Below are positions 36,976 through 43,640 of a stretch of 64,000 nucleotides of DNA, piece by piece. This DNA comes from Bacteroidota bacterium. GTDB taxonomy: Bacteria > Bacteroidota > Bacteroidia > Chitinophagales > Chitinophagaceae. The first letter of the stretch is position 1, and every line of letters begins with the position of its first letter. Made by a program: the position numbers and the translations under genes. The notes beneath the pieces are model-generated. The model saw only the letters and a list, made by a program, of their open reading frames with translations, did no database searches and was not told where the DNA came from. The stretch covers positions 34,276 to 98,275 of the forward strand of contig JAFAEM010000001.1 of the NCBI GenBank assembly GCA_023424015.1, written 5' to 3'.

Positions 36976-37321
36976 CTATCGTGTGAGGGATTTGGAATTG
37001 GATTCATTGCTGTCGGGAGAATGCTGGCCTTAATAAAACACGGTTTTCGATGTGTTTACTTAACTCATAGTTATAAATAAACCACCGCGGGCACAGAGAG
37101 CACGGCGAAAAGCTTGCCGGTATTAAAAATGCAGCCATTTATCAGATCATCAGGCTAAACGCGGTACACTTCGCTGTGCCCGCTGTGTACGCTGTGGTTA
37201 GTTAGCAAATGGATTTCCTTGAACTACGGCAGGCAAAGAGTATTGATAGCTTCCGGTGCCGGGTCCTGTGTCTCATAAAAAATAGCGACCTTTAACGTCC
37301 TCGTTGATCAAAAAAAGCGAC
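36976..37321. other. Intergenic gap before paaB with long imperfect inverted repeat
   Basis: No gene is seen in these 346 bp. An imperfect inverted repeat with arms about 37079-37112 and 37157-37200 is built of CACAG-like words (left: ACCACCGCGGGCACAGAGAG; right: reverse complement of CGCTGTGTACGCTGTGGTTA). A smaller AAACAC/GTGTTT hairpin lies near 37037-37059. The repeat may mark an old insertion boundary of the amine-catabolism block. No clear promoter was found for paaB. Confidence 0.5.
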
Positions 37322-37687
37322 ATGAACATTGCCATAAGAAAATATTATTACGGTGACATCCCGGAAGACAAGTCGGGTGCGGGTTCTAATGAACCAGCAC
37401 CAAAACCGAGTGACTGGCCGCTGTGGGAAATCTTTATCCGCAGTAAAAATGGGCTGGACCATAAACATGCTGGAAGTCTGCATGCAGCAGATGCGAAGAT
37501 GGCGATCGAGAACGCCCGTGATGTATATACCCGTCGTATGGAAGGAGTTAGTATTTGGGCCGTTGAAAGCAAATACATACATGCCAGCAACCCCGATGAA
37601 TCGGAACAACTATATGATCCTGCAAATGATAAAGTGTATCGTCATCCTACATTTTATAACCTGCCCGACGAAGTTGGACACATGTAA
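37322..37687 (+). CDS. paaB: Phenylacetyl-CoA epoxidase subunit PaaB
   Basis: 121 residues from ATG 37322; an upstream TTG is less likely. The PaaB core starts at WPLWEIFIRSKNGLDHKHAG and contains SLHAADAKMAIENARDVYTR, GVSIWAVES and a C-terminal VYRHPTFYNLPDEVGHM, all nearly invariant in the family. PaaB bridges PaaA-PaaC units in the epoxidase complex. About 35 residues precede the core, longer than in Proteobacterial PaaB. It is followed by paaC after 24 bp. It is separated from paaA, its usual upstream neighbour, by the ethanolamine-type gene block. Confidence 0.95.
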   Translation: MNIAIRKYYYGDIPEDKSGAGSNEPAPKPSDWPLWEIFIRSKNGLDHKHAGSLHAADAKMAIENARDVYTRRMEGVSIWAVESKYIHASNPDESEQLYDPANDKVYRHPTFYNLPDEVGHM

Positions 37688-37711
37688 CACTTAAAGGAAT
37701 TGGTACTTAAA

Positions 37712-38461
37712 ATGCATTCCAAGCACACTCACCTGCTACATCTTGCCGACAGTACATTAATACTTGGTCACCGCAATAGTGAATGGTGCGGCCATGGGCC
37801 GATCCTGGAACAGGATATCGCGATTTCCAATATTTCCCTCGACCTGATCGGTCAGGCCAGGAATCTTTATCAATATGCTGCCACGCTGCAAAGTGATGGA
37901 TCCACGGAAGACATTTATGCGTATTTCAGGGACAGCCATGAATTCAGAAACCTCTTACTGGTCGAACAATCGAACGGCGACTGGGCGCAGACCACGCTTC
38001 GACAATTCTTATTTAGTGCCTGGCAGCAGCTATTTTTCGAAAAATTAGTGGATGGTAATGACGCACAGTTGGCTGCCATCGCATCCAAATCACTCAAAGA
38101 AATCGCATATCATCTCCGGTGGAGCAGCGAATGGGTGATCAGGCTTGGAGATGGCACCGAAGAAAGCCATGATCGGATGAACAAAGCCATCGATAACCTA
38201 TGGAGCTATACGGATGAGATGTTTATTCCTTCAGAATATGAAATAAAGCTCATTAATGATGCTAACCTTACTGATATCGCACTATTAAAGGATCCCTGGA
38301 TGAAAAAAGTCAGCTCCATTTTCGAAGAGGCTACTTTATCGGTTCCCGCATCGTCTTTAGAACATACGGGGGGTAAACAGGGAAAACATTCTCAGCATCT
38401 GGATGTTATTTTGAAAGAAATGCAATCGGTAGCCAGGACAGATCCCGGTGCGCAATGGTAA
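37712..38461 (+). CDS. paaC: Phenylacetyl-CoA epoxidase structural subunit PaaC
   Basis: 249 residues from ATG 37712, with AAAGGA 13 bp upstream. PaaC is the non-catalytic ferritin-like partner of PaaA. Conserved blocks are LADSTLILGHRNSEWCGHGP (residues about 10-30), DIAISNISLDLIGQARNLYQ, LKEIAYHLRWSSEWVIRLGDG and HLDVILKEMQSVARTDPGA. It supports the folding and activity of PaaA in the cytoplasmic complex. The end overlaps or abuts paaD depending on which GTG is the paaD start. Confidence 0.95.
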   Translation: MHSKHTHLLHLADSTLILGHRNSEWCGHGPILEQDIAISNISLDLIGQARNLYQYAATLQSDGSTEDIYAYFRDSHEFRNLLLVEQSNGDWAQTTLRQFLFSAWQQLFFEKLVDGNDAQLAAIASKSLKEIAYHLRWSSEWVIRLGDGTEESHDRMNKAIDNLWSYTDEMFIPSEYEIKLINDANLTDIALLKDPWMKKVSSIFEEATLSVPASSLEHTGGKQGKHSQHLDVILKEMQSVARTDPGAQW

Positions 38462-38471
38462 TATTCGAAGA

Positions 38472-39014
38472 GTGAACATTCACGAGGAAAACATATTAAA
38501 AAATTCGACTGCAACAGAAAGAAAGGTTTGGCATATACTTGAAAATGTATGTGATCCGGAAATTCCTGTGCTGACGATTGTTGACCTGGGCATAGTCAGG
38601 GAGGTCAAACAACAAATCAACTCCACTACAGGCGATCAGGAACTTGAAGTTGTGATCACACCCACGTATTCCGGTTGCCCGGCCATGGACATGATATCAA
38701 TGAATATCCGCATGGCTCTACTTGAAAACGGATTTAAAAATGTAAAGGTCACCAGCGTGCTTTCACCAGCCTGGACAACCGACTGGATGAGTGAGGAAGG
38801 CAAACAAAAACTAAAAGCCTACGGCATTGCGCCCCCCAATCCCAAACAACAGGTTTGCCATAACGAACTTTTTGCACCGCATGAAGCTGTTCAATGCCCC
38901 CAGTGCAATTCCTGGCATACGCACCGGATCAGTGAATTCGGATCTACGGCTTGTAAAGCATTGTATCAATGCGATGATTGTAAAGAGCCCTTTGACTATT
39001 TTAAATGTCATTGA
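38472..39014 (+). CDS. paaD: Phenylacetyl-CoA epoxidase maturation protein PaaD
   Basis: About 180 residues. No ATG is available; GTG 38472 is chosen, and GTG 38448 (overlapping paaC) is the alternative. Residues about 20-110 form a DUF59/MIP18 domain (ENVCDPEIPVLTIVDLGIV, TPTYSGCPAMDMI). The C-terminus is a PaaD-specific zinc-ribbon-like tail with CPQCNSWHTHRISEFGSTAC and CDDCKEPFDYFKCH. PaaD is needed for epoxidase activity, probably for iron-sulfur insertion into PaaE. PaaE itself is not encoded in this window, which makes this gene's presence notable. SufT-type proteins lack this tail, so PaaD is the better name. Confidence 0.92.
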   Translation: MNIHEENILKNSTATERKVWHILENVCDPEIPVLTIVDLGIVREVKQQINSTTGDQELEVVITPTYSGCPAMDMISMNIRMALLENGFKNVKVTSVLSPAWTTDWMSEEGKQKLKAYGIAPPNPKQQVCHNELFAPHEAVQCPQCNSWHTHRISEFGSTACKALYQCDDCKEPFDYFKCH

Positions 39015-39099
39015 CAGTTCTAAAAAAATCACTGTATTCGTTTGCCGGTTGTGTCATAACACCATCTGCGGAATTAGTACATTCGTAAAAAACAACCTG

Positions 39100-39873
39100 A
39101 TGTCATCGATTCTTTTTGAGGTAAAAGACGCGGTTGCCCGCATCACACTCAATCGTCCTGATAAGCTCAATTCATTCAATCGTGAAATGGCCCTGTTGCT
39201 GCAACGGAAGCTGGATGAATGCAAATCAGATGAGGTAAGATGCGTACTGATAACCGGTGCCGGGAAGGCTTTCTCCGCAGGCCAGGATCTTGCCGAAGTT
39301 ACAGACCCTGATGGTCCGGGCATGCAACGTATCTTAAGTGAACATTACAACCCTATAGTAGTAAGGATCAGGAAACTCGAAAAACCGGTAGTGGCAGCTG
39401 TAAACGGCGTGGCTGCCGGTGCCGGCGCCAATATTGCCCTGTGTTCGGATATTGTCGTTGCCGCGGAATCAGCTTCTTTTATCCAGGCATTCTCCAAGAT
39501 CGGGTTGATACCTGATAGTGGTGGAAGTTATATACTTCCACGTTTGATAGGCTGGCAAAAAGCCTCAGCACTGATGATGTTGGGTGAAAAAGTATCCGCC
39601 GCGGATGCCGAACGTATGGGCATGATCTACAAGATCTATAAGGATGAGGTATTTCTGGAAAATGCGAATAATATCGCCCGATTCCTGTCAGAAATGCCAA
39701 CCAAGGGGCTCGCTTTTACCAAACAGGCATTGAATATTGCGTTTTCCGGGAATTTTGAAGAACAACTACACGATGAAGATATCCTGCAACAAAGAGCTGC
39801 AGCCACCAAAGACTACCAGGAAGGAGTAAATGCCTTTATGGAAAAAAGAAAACCGGTGTTCAGGGGCGAGTAG
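39100..39873 (+). CDS. paaG: Enoyl-CoA hydratase/isomerase PaaG (ring-epoxide isomerase)
   Basis: 257 residues from ATG 39100. Crotonase-fold blocks: ITLNRPDKLNSFN, GAGKAFSAGQDLAEV (oxyanion hole), VAAVNGVAAGAGANIALCSD and AFSKIGLIPDSGGSYILPRL. The IPDSGG motif, with Asp as the acid, is typical of PaaG, which turns the 1,2-epoxide of phenylacetyl-CoA into the seven-membered oxepin-CoA. It lies 85 bp after paaD and 37 bp before paaI, in the same direction. PaaF-type hydratases carry Glu in that region, so PaaG is the better match. Confidence 0.9.
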   Translation: MSSILFEVKDAVARITLNRPDKLNSFNREMALLLQRKLDECKSDEVRCVLITGAGKAFSAGQDLAEVTDPDGPGMQRILSEHYNPIVVRIRKLEKPVVAAVNGVAAGAGANIALCSDIVVAAESASFIQAFSKIGLIPDSGGSYILPRLIGWQKASALMMLGEKVSAADAERMGMIYKIYKDEVFLENANNIARFLSEMPTKGLAFTKQALNIAFSGNFEEQLHDEDILQQRAAATKDYQEGVNAFMEKRKPVFRGE

Positions 39874-39910
39874 TTTGCCAGGAAACTATTATTTAATCAA
39901 TACCACTCAC

Positions 39911-40330
39911 ATGGCCGATGATCTCAAAGCAAAACAGGTAGTCGATCACATGATGAAAAACGATTTGTTCAGCCAGTGGCTGGGCATCGAGGTACTCGAG
40001 ATCCGCGAAGGATACAGTAAAATAAAAATGACCGTAAGACCGGAGATGATCAATGGTTTTGGGATTGTACATGGTGGCGTCGCTTTCTCACTGGCTGATA
40101 GTGCTTTTGCATTTGCCTGTAATAGCCGGAATAATCTGTCCGTAGCCCTTGATACATCCATCAATTTTACAAAACCTGTTCATGTAGACGATATTCTCAC
40201 GGCTGAAGCCAGGGAAATACATAATGGCAGATCAACGGGTCTCTATCATATCAATATAATCAATCAACGCGACCATGTTGTTGCCGTATTTAAAGGAACC
40301 TGTTTCCGGACCGGTAAGCCGCTTCATTGA
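39911..40330 (+). CDS. paaI: Hotdog-fold acyl-CoA thioesterase PaaI
   Basis: 139 residues from ATG 39911. The hotdog domain has the PaaI signature NGFGIVHGGVAFSLADSAFA, with the catalytic Asp in the long helix, and LDTSINFTKPVHVDDILTAE. It hydrolyses phenylacetyl-CoA or hydroxylated CoA intermediates that would otherwise trap CoA. It is the last plus-strand gene of the paa group and converges with the glycerate kinase gene 11 bp away. No terminator hairpin was found in that tiny gap. Confidence 0.92.
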   Translation: MADDLKAKQVVDHMMKNDLFSQWLGIEVLEIREGYSKIKMTVRPEMINGFGIVHGGVAFSLADSAFAFACNSRNNLSVALDTSINFTKPVHVDDILTAEAREIHNGRSTGLYHINIINQRDHVVAVFKGTCFRTGKPLH

Positions 40331-40341
40331 GAAAGCAATGG

Positions 40342-41445
40342 CTACAACAGTTGCGGCGCTTTGTTAATAATATACTCCCTGGTCGCCATCATCGTTTCAT
40401 CCCTGGTAGTGTTTGCATCCACCAGTGTAACAATTCTTTGCAAACCCAGTTCCCGCCATTCAGATTCTTTTAAATCCGACTCGCCACAAATCGCATAGCA
40501 TGGTACACCATACTCTTTTGCAAGTGATGACAGGTACCCGACCACTTTGCCAGTGCTGCTTTGATTGTCGATTCTGCCCTCACCGGTGACCAGTAATTGC
40601 GCACCGGGCAATGCATCTTTTATTCGACCGGCGTCCACGATCATTTCAATGCCTTTCTTCATACTCACATTAAAATAAGGGAGAAGCCCTGCTGCAATAC
40701 CACCCGCGGCACCAGAACCCAGGATAGCAGACACTTCCCTTCCCGTATGATTTTTTATTACTTCGGCAAAATTTCTTAAACCTTCATCCAGCAACTTAAC
40801 CTGGGCGGCATCAGCGCCTTTTTGAGGCGCATAAATAAAAGCGGCACCATTATTACCATACATCTTATTCTGAACATCGCAGGCGATATCAAAACTGATA
40901 TCGGGGATCCGCTCCGGGGTTTCGATTCTTTTGATCACATTCAGAGCAGCTCCTGAGGGATTAACAGGATTATTATTCTTATCAAAAAACTTAAAACCGA
41001 GTGCTGAAAGTATACCGGTGCCTGCGTCATTGGTTGCACTACCACCCAAGCCCAGGACTATCCTGCTTGCACCATGGCTGATCGCTTCCTTTATCATCAA
41101 CCCGGTACCAAAGGTGGAAGCCAATAGCGGATTGCGTTCTTCTTTCTTCAGTAACACGAGTCCGCTGGCCAACGCCATTTCAATCACGGCTGATCTACGC
41201 TGTTGGTCCCATTCGTATTGTGTGTTTATTGGCCGGCCCAGCGGATCCACAGTTTCAACAAAAACGGTTTGCATATGCAGGTAATGTTTCAATACTGATG
41301 CAAATCCATCTCCGCCATCTGCCATGGGATAACTTGATACGTCGATATCTCCATCGAATTGTTTAAAGCCCTCCTTCAGCGCTTCACATACCTCAAAGCT
41401 GCTGAGACTTCCTTTGAACTTGTCAGGGGCAACAACAATCTTCAT
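40342..41445 (-). CDS. glxK: Glycerate kinase (GlxK/GarK family)
   Basis: 367 residues. Family marks: MKIVVAPDKFKGSLSSFEV at the start, YPMADGGDGFASVL near residue 42, GLGGSATNDAGTGIL near 130, GAAGGIAAGLLPYFN and LVTGEGRIDNQSSTGKV near 288. It phosphorylates D-glycerate to 2- or 3-phosphoglycerate. It is transcribed toward the paa operon and shares a 372-bp upstream region with the first T9SS gene. A link to glycine or glyoxylate flow from the neighbouring ethanolamine-type pathway is conceivable but not shown. Confidence 0.92.
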   Translation of the reverse strand: MKIVVAPDKFKGSLSSFEVCEALKEGFKQFDGDIDVSSYPMADGGDGFASVLKHYLHMQTVFVETVDPLGRPINTQYEWDQQRRSAVIEMALASGLVLLKKEERNPLLASTFGTGLMIKEAISHGASRIVLGLGGSATNDAGTGILSALGFKFFDKNNNPVNPSGAALNVIKRIETPERIPDISFDIACDVQNKMYGNNGAAFIYAPQKGADAAQVKLLDEGLRNFAEVIKNHTGREVSAILGSGAAGGIAAGLLPYFNVSMKKGIEMIVDAGRIKDALPGAQLLVTGEGRIDNQSSTGKVVGYLSSLAKEYGVPCYAICGESDLKESEWRELGLQRIVTLVDANTTRDETMMATREYIINKAPQLL

Positions 41446-41817
41446 TGTTACAATTTACAAAAACATATCACAAATGCCTGATTCTTAAAGTTTGTCTCGG
41501 GCAAATGAAAAAGCGTTATGACATTAAAAAACTTTTTCATAGAAATACTTGCATAAACCCATTGCAGATATTAGTTTTACGCTTAATACCACCACTGATC
41601 CTCCCGAAAAACGCAACAATTAATCAAGCGTACCCAATTCTCCTTCACAAAGCCTCCACAATTACATCCTGTAAATTACCGTACCCGACAATCCGCATTT
41701 ATTTAGTTTTTATTTAGAGCGTTTCTGAATCACAGATCCTGTTAATGCCGTGTAAAATCCAAGGTCTTCGAAAGCTTGTTTGATACCCAAACTGAAGACA
41801 TACATAAAATTCACGAC
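41446..41817. promoter_or_regulatory. Divergent intergenic region and leader of the first T9SS gene
   Basis: This 372-bp gap between glycerate kinase and the T9SS gene holds an AT-rich hairpin (ATGAAAAAG 41505-41513 with CTTTTTCAT 41532-41540). It also carries a block at 41621-41657 that recurs at 43459-43495 before the next T9SS gene with 32 of 37 identical bases. Nearby words (CTCCCGAA, GATCCT, TTCGAAG) also recur in order, so the two leaders appear related over about 200 bp. No convincing protein is encoded here. Confidence 0.55.
41621..41657 (+). promoter_or_regulatory. Shared leader element, copy 1
   Basis: The core CGTACCCAATTCTCCTTC lies about 180 bp upstream of the T9SS gene start at 41818 and is identical in copy 2. 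Position and conservation suggest a cis-regulatory element, but its nature is unknown. Confidence 0.5.
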
Positions 41818-43275
41818 ATGAAACAGATCTACACTTTGCTGATCATTTTATCAGCGGCCATGATGGCTAATGCGCAAATTCCATTGCCTCCCGCAGCTGC
41901 GCCCGGCAATGAAAACAATTGCACCACAAATCCCAACATTGATGTTTGTCCTCCTACCAGTAATACCGTGGTGGGAAGCCATCGCGATGGTGTATACCAT
42001 CGGGGAAATAATTCAAATCACCTTGGACAGAACGCAGTGTGGCGTTTTAGAAATATGGCCACTGTCGAAGGCGTAACGGTGAACGTGGAAGTGACCATCG
42101 ACCAGCTTTACAATGCTGTGCTCGAAAATATCGATGATGACAACGCCGTGGACCAGGCCGGAGTTTCCATTGTTAACTTTTTCGCGCCAAGGATCAGCCC
42201 CGACCAAAACCTAACCAGTACCAACCGCAGGGGTTATGTTCAATTCAGCATGAAGTTTTACAAAAACATTAATGGTGCGAATAACGGCACCAATGCAGAT
42301 TTTGCAACACCCGTGAGCCTGTCAAACCTCAACTATGTTCACTACGACATCGATGGCGGCAATGCCAATAATGTAAACAGTGGTGTAGAAGGCAGCTGGT
42401 TCCGTGAAACAGGTCTTGCCAAAAAAATCTCCGACCACAACCCATCCGTGCTGGCCAATGCCGTAACAGAACTTTCCTCATATAACTATACCGATGCTGG
42501 TGATAACTGGACAGGTTTTGCTGGTACTGTATATGAAAGAGGTGGTGTATCTCGTTGTGCGCAGGTAGCTTCATCATTCTCTTATGCCAATAGTCAGCCC
42601 GGTATTACTGTAAGAATGGGTTATGACTACAATCCCGGTAGCAACGGGGGTCGCCCGGTAAGACAATATGGTTCTCGCCTTGGTTGCTTTAATTTTCCTT
42701 CATTGTCAACCCTGCCGGTCGATCTGCTGAGCTTCTCCGCCTCGTATAACAATGACATGGCAAATTTGAAATGGTCATCGGATCGGGAAATGAACTTTGA
42801 AAAATATATCATTGAGCGTAGTTTTCCCGGTGCCGACTTTACAGCGGTAGGAGAAAAAAGAGCTTCGGGCAATAACGGAAAAAATCTGTATGACTGGGCC
42901 GAAGATCTTTCAAATGTAAATGGCAGCACATTCTATTACCGCTTAAAGATGGTAGACATCGATGGCAAATTCTCTTATAGCCCTGTAGTGATGGTAAAAA
43001 AAGATGCAAAAGCGATTAACGGCATTACCATTAGCCCTAACCCGGTTGCCAACAGCGCAACAACGGTGCGTTTTACTGCAACTAACTCGTCATCGATAGA
43101 ACTCAGGGTTGTTGATATTTCAGGTAAACTTTTATTACAACAAAAGAATAATGTTGCTGAAGGCACAAATAGCATTTCAATCAACAACCTCGACAGACTG
43201 CAGCCAGGTACTTATATTCTACAAGTATTGAATGAAGGAGAATCAACGGTTACAAAATTCTCTGTTGTACGTTAA
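41818..43275 (+). CDS. Secreted protein with type A T9SS sorting domain
   Basis: 485 residues from ATG 41818, giving the signal peptide MKQIYTLLIILSAAMMANAQ. The long N-terminal part (about 20-300) is Asn/Gly-rich and unrecognised. Residues about 310-400 resemble the FnIII-like module common before T9SS tails (LKWSSDREMNFEKYIIERSF, TFYYRLKMVDIDGKFSYSPV). The last 80 residues are the sorting domain: ITISPNPVANS, IELRVVDISGKLLLQQKN and the final LQPGTYILQVLNEG-STVTKFSVVR. It is exported by T9SS to the surface. It is followed by a strong terminator, so it is probably monocistronic. Function is unknown. Confidence 0.85.
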   Translation: MKQIYTLLIILSAAMMANAQIPLPPAAAPGNENNCTTNPNIDVCPPTSNTVVGSHRDGVYHRGNNSNHLGQNAVWRFRNMATVEGVTVNVEVTIDQLYNAVLENIDDDNAVDQAGVSIVNFFAPRISPDQNLTSTNRRGYVQFSMKFYKNINGANNGTNADFATPVSLSNLNYVHYDIDGGNANNVNSGVEGSWFRETGLAKKISDHNPSVLANAVTELSSYNYTDAGDNWTGFAGTVYERGGVSRCAQVASSFSYANSQPGITVRMGYDYNPGSNGGRPVRQYGSRLGCFNFPSLSTLPVDLLSFSASYNNDMANLKWSSDREMNFEKYIIERSFPGADFTAVGEKRASGNNGKNLYDWAEDLSNVNGSTFYYRLKMVDIDGKFSYSPVVMVKKDAKAINGITISPNPVANSATTVRFTATNSSSIELRVVDISGKLLLQQKNNVAEGTNSISINNLDRLQPGTYILQVLNEGESTVTKFSVVR

Positions 43276-43297
43276 CTTCAACTAGCCTCAACGCATA

Positions 43298-43335
43298 TCC
43301 CCTCTGCCTCATCTTGCAGAGGGGATTTTTTTTTT
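43298..43335 (+). terminator. Intrinsic terminator after first T9SS gene
   Basis: Arms TCCCCTCTGC (43298-43307) and GCAGAGGGGA (43316-43325) form a perfect 10-bp stem, followed by a run of ten T. Confidence 0.92.
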
Positions 43336-43458
43336 AGCGTCTGAAAAATCATGCATTAAACGAATTACAAAAAATTATATCTATTCATGGGCTTTCATTT
43401 TTAAAAACTAGACTATAGTTTTGTCTATACATTTTCCAATACCTTCCCGAATTCCCCA

Positions 43459-43495
43459 TTAATCGGACGTACCCAATTCTCCTTCTTAAAGCCTC
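43459..43495 (+). promoter_or_regulatory. Shared leader element, copy 2
   Basis: Matches copy 1 (41621-41657) at 32 of 37 positions, including the full core CGTACCCAATTCTCCTTC. It lies about 180 bp upstream of the ATG at 43641, nearly the same spacing as copy 1. Confidence 0.5.
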
Positions 43496-43640
43496 TTATT
43501 ATTAAAGTCTGATCCGGCGTATTCATTTACGTCCCTGCAAAACTCTGCCATCCCGATCCTACCAAATTCCAACCTGTGTTGTACACACGGCCCCGTAACT
43601 AATTCGAAGACTTTTTTTTATAATCTAAACTCTAAGAGCA

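Larger units (their letters stand above)
43276..43640. promoter_or_regulatory. Intergenic region with terminator and leader of the second T9SS gene
   Basis: This 365-bp gap contains the terminator of the preceding gene (43298-43335), an AAAACTA/TAGTTTT palindrome near 43407-43425, and copy 2 of the shared leader element at 43459-43495. No gene is seen. Confidence 0.55.

Noticed and set aside
38472..39014. SufT-type (DUF59-only) iron-sulfur assembly protein
   Set aside because: The cysteine-rich PaaD tail and the position right after paaC indicate PaaD.
41445..41717. 90-residue frame on the plus strand in the glycerate kinase / T9SS gap
   Set aside because: It runs through the shared leader element and an AT-rich hairpin, has no family resemblance, and its codon pattern is unlike the neighbours.
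41446..43640. A known riboswitch class in the T9SS leaders
   Set aside because: I compared the leaders by eye with TPP, cobalamin, SAM, glycine and preQ1 landmarks and saw no match.
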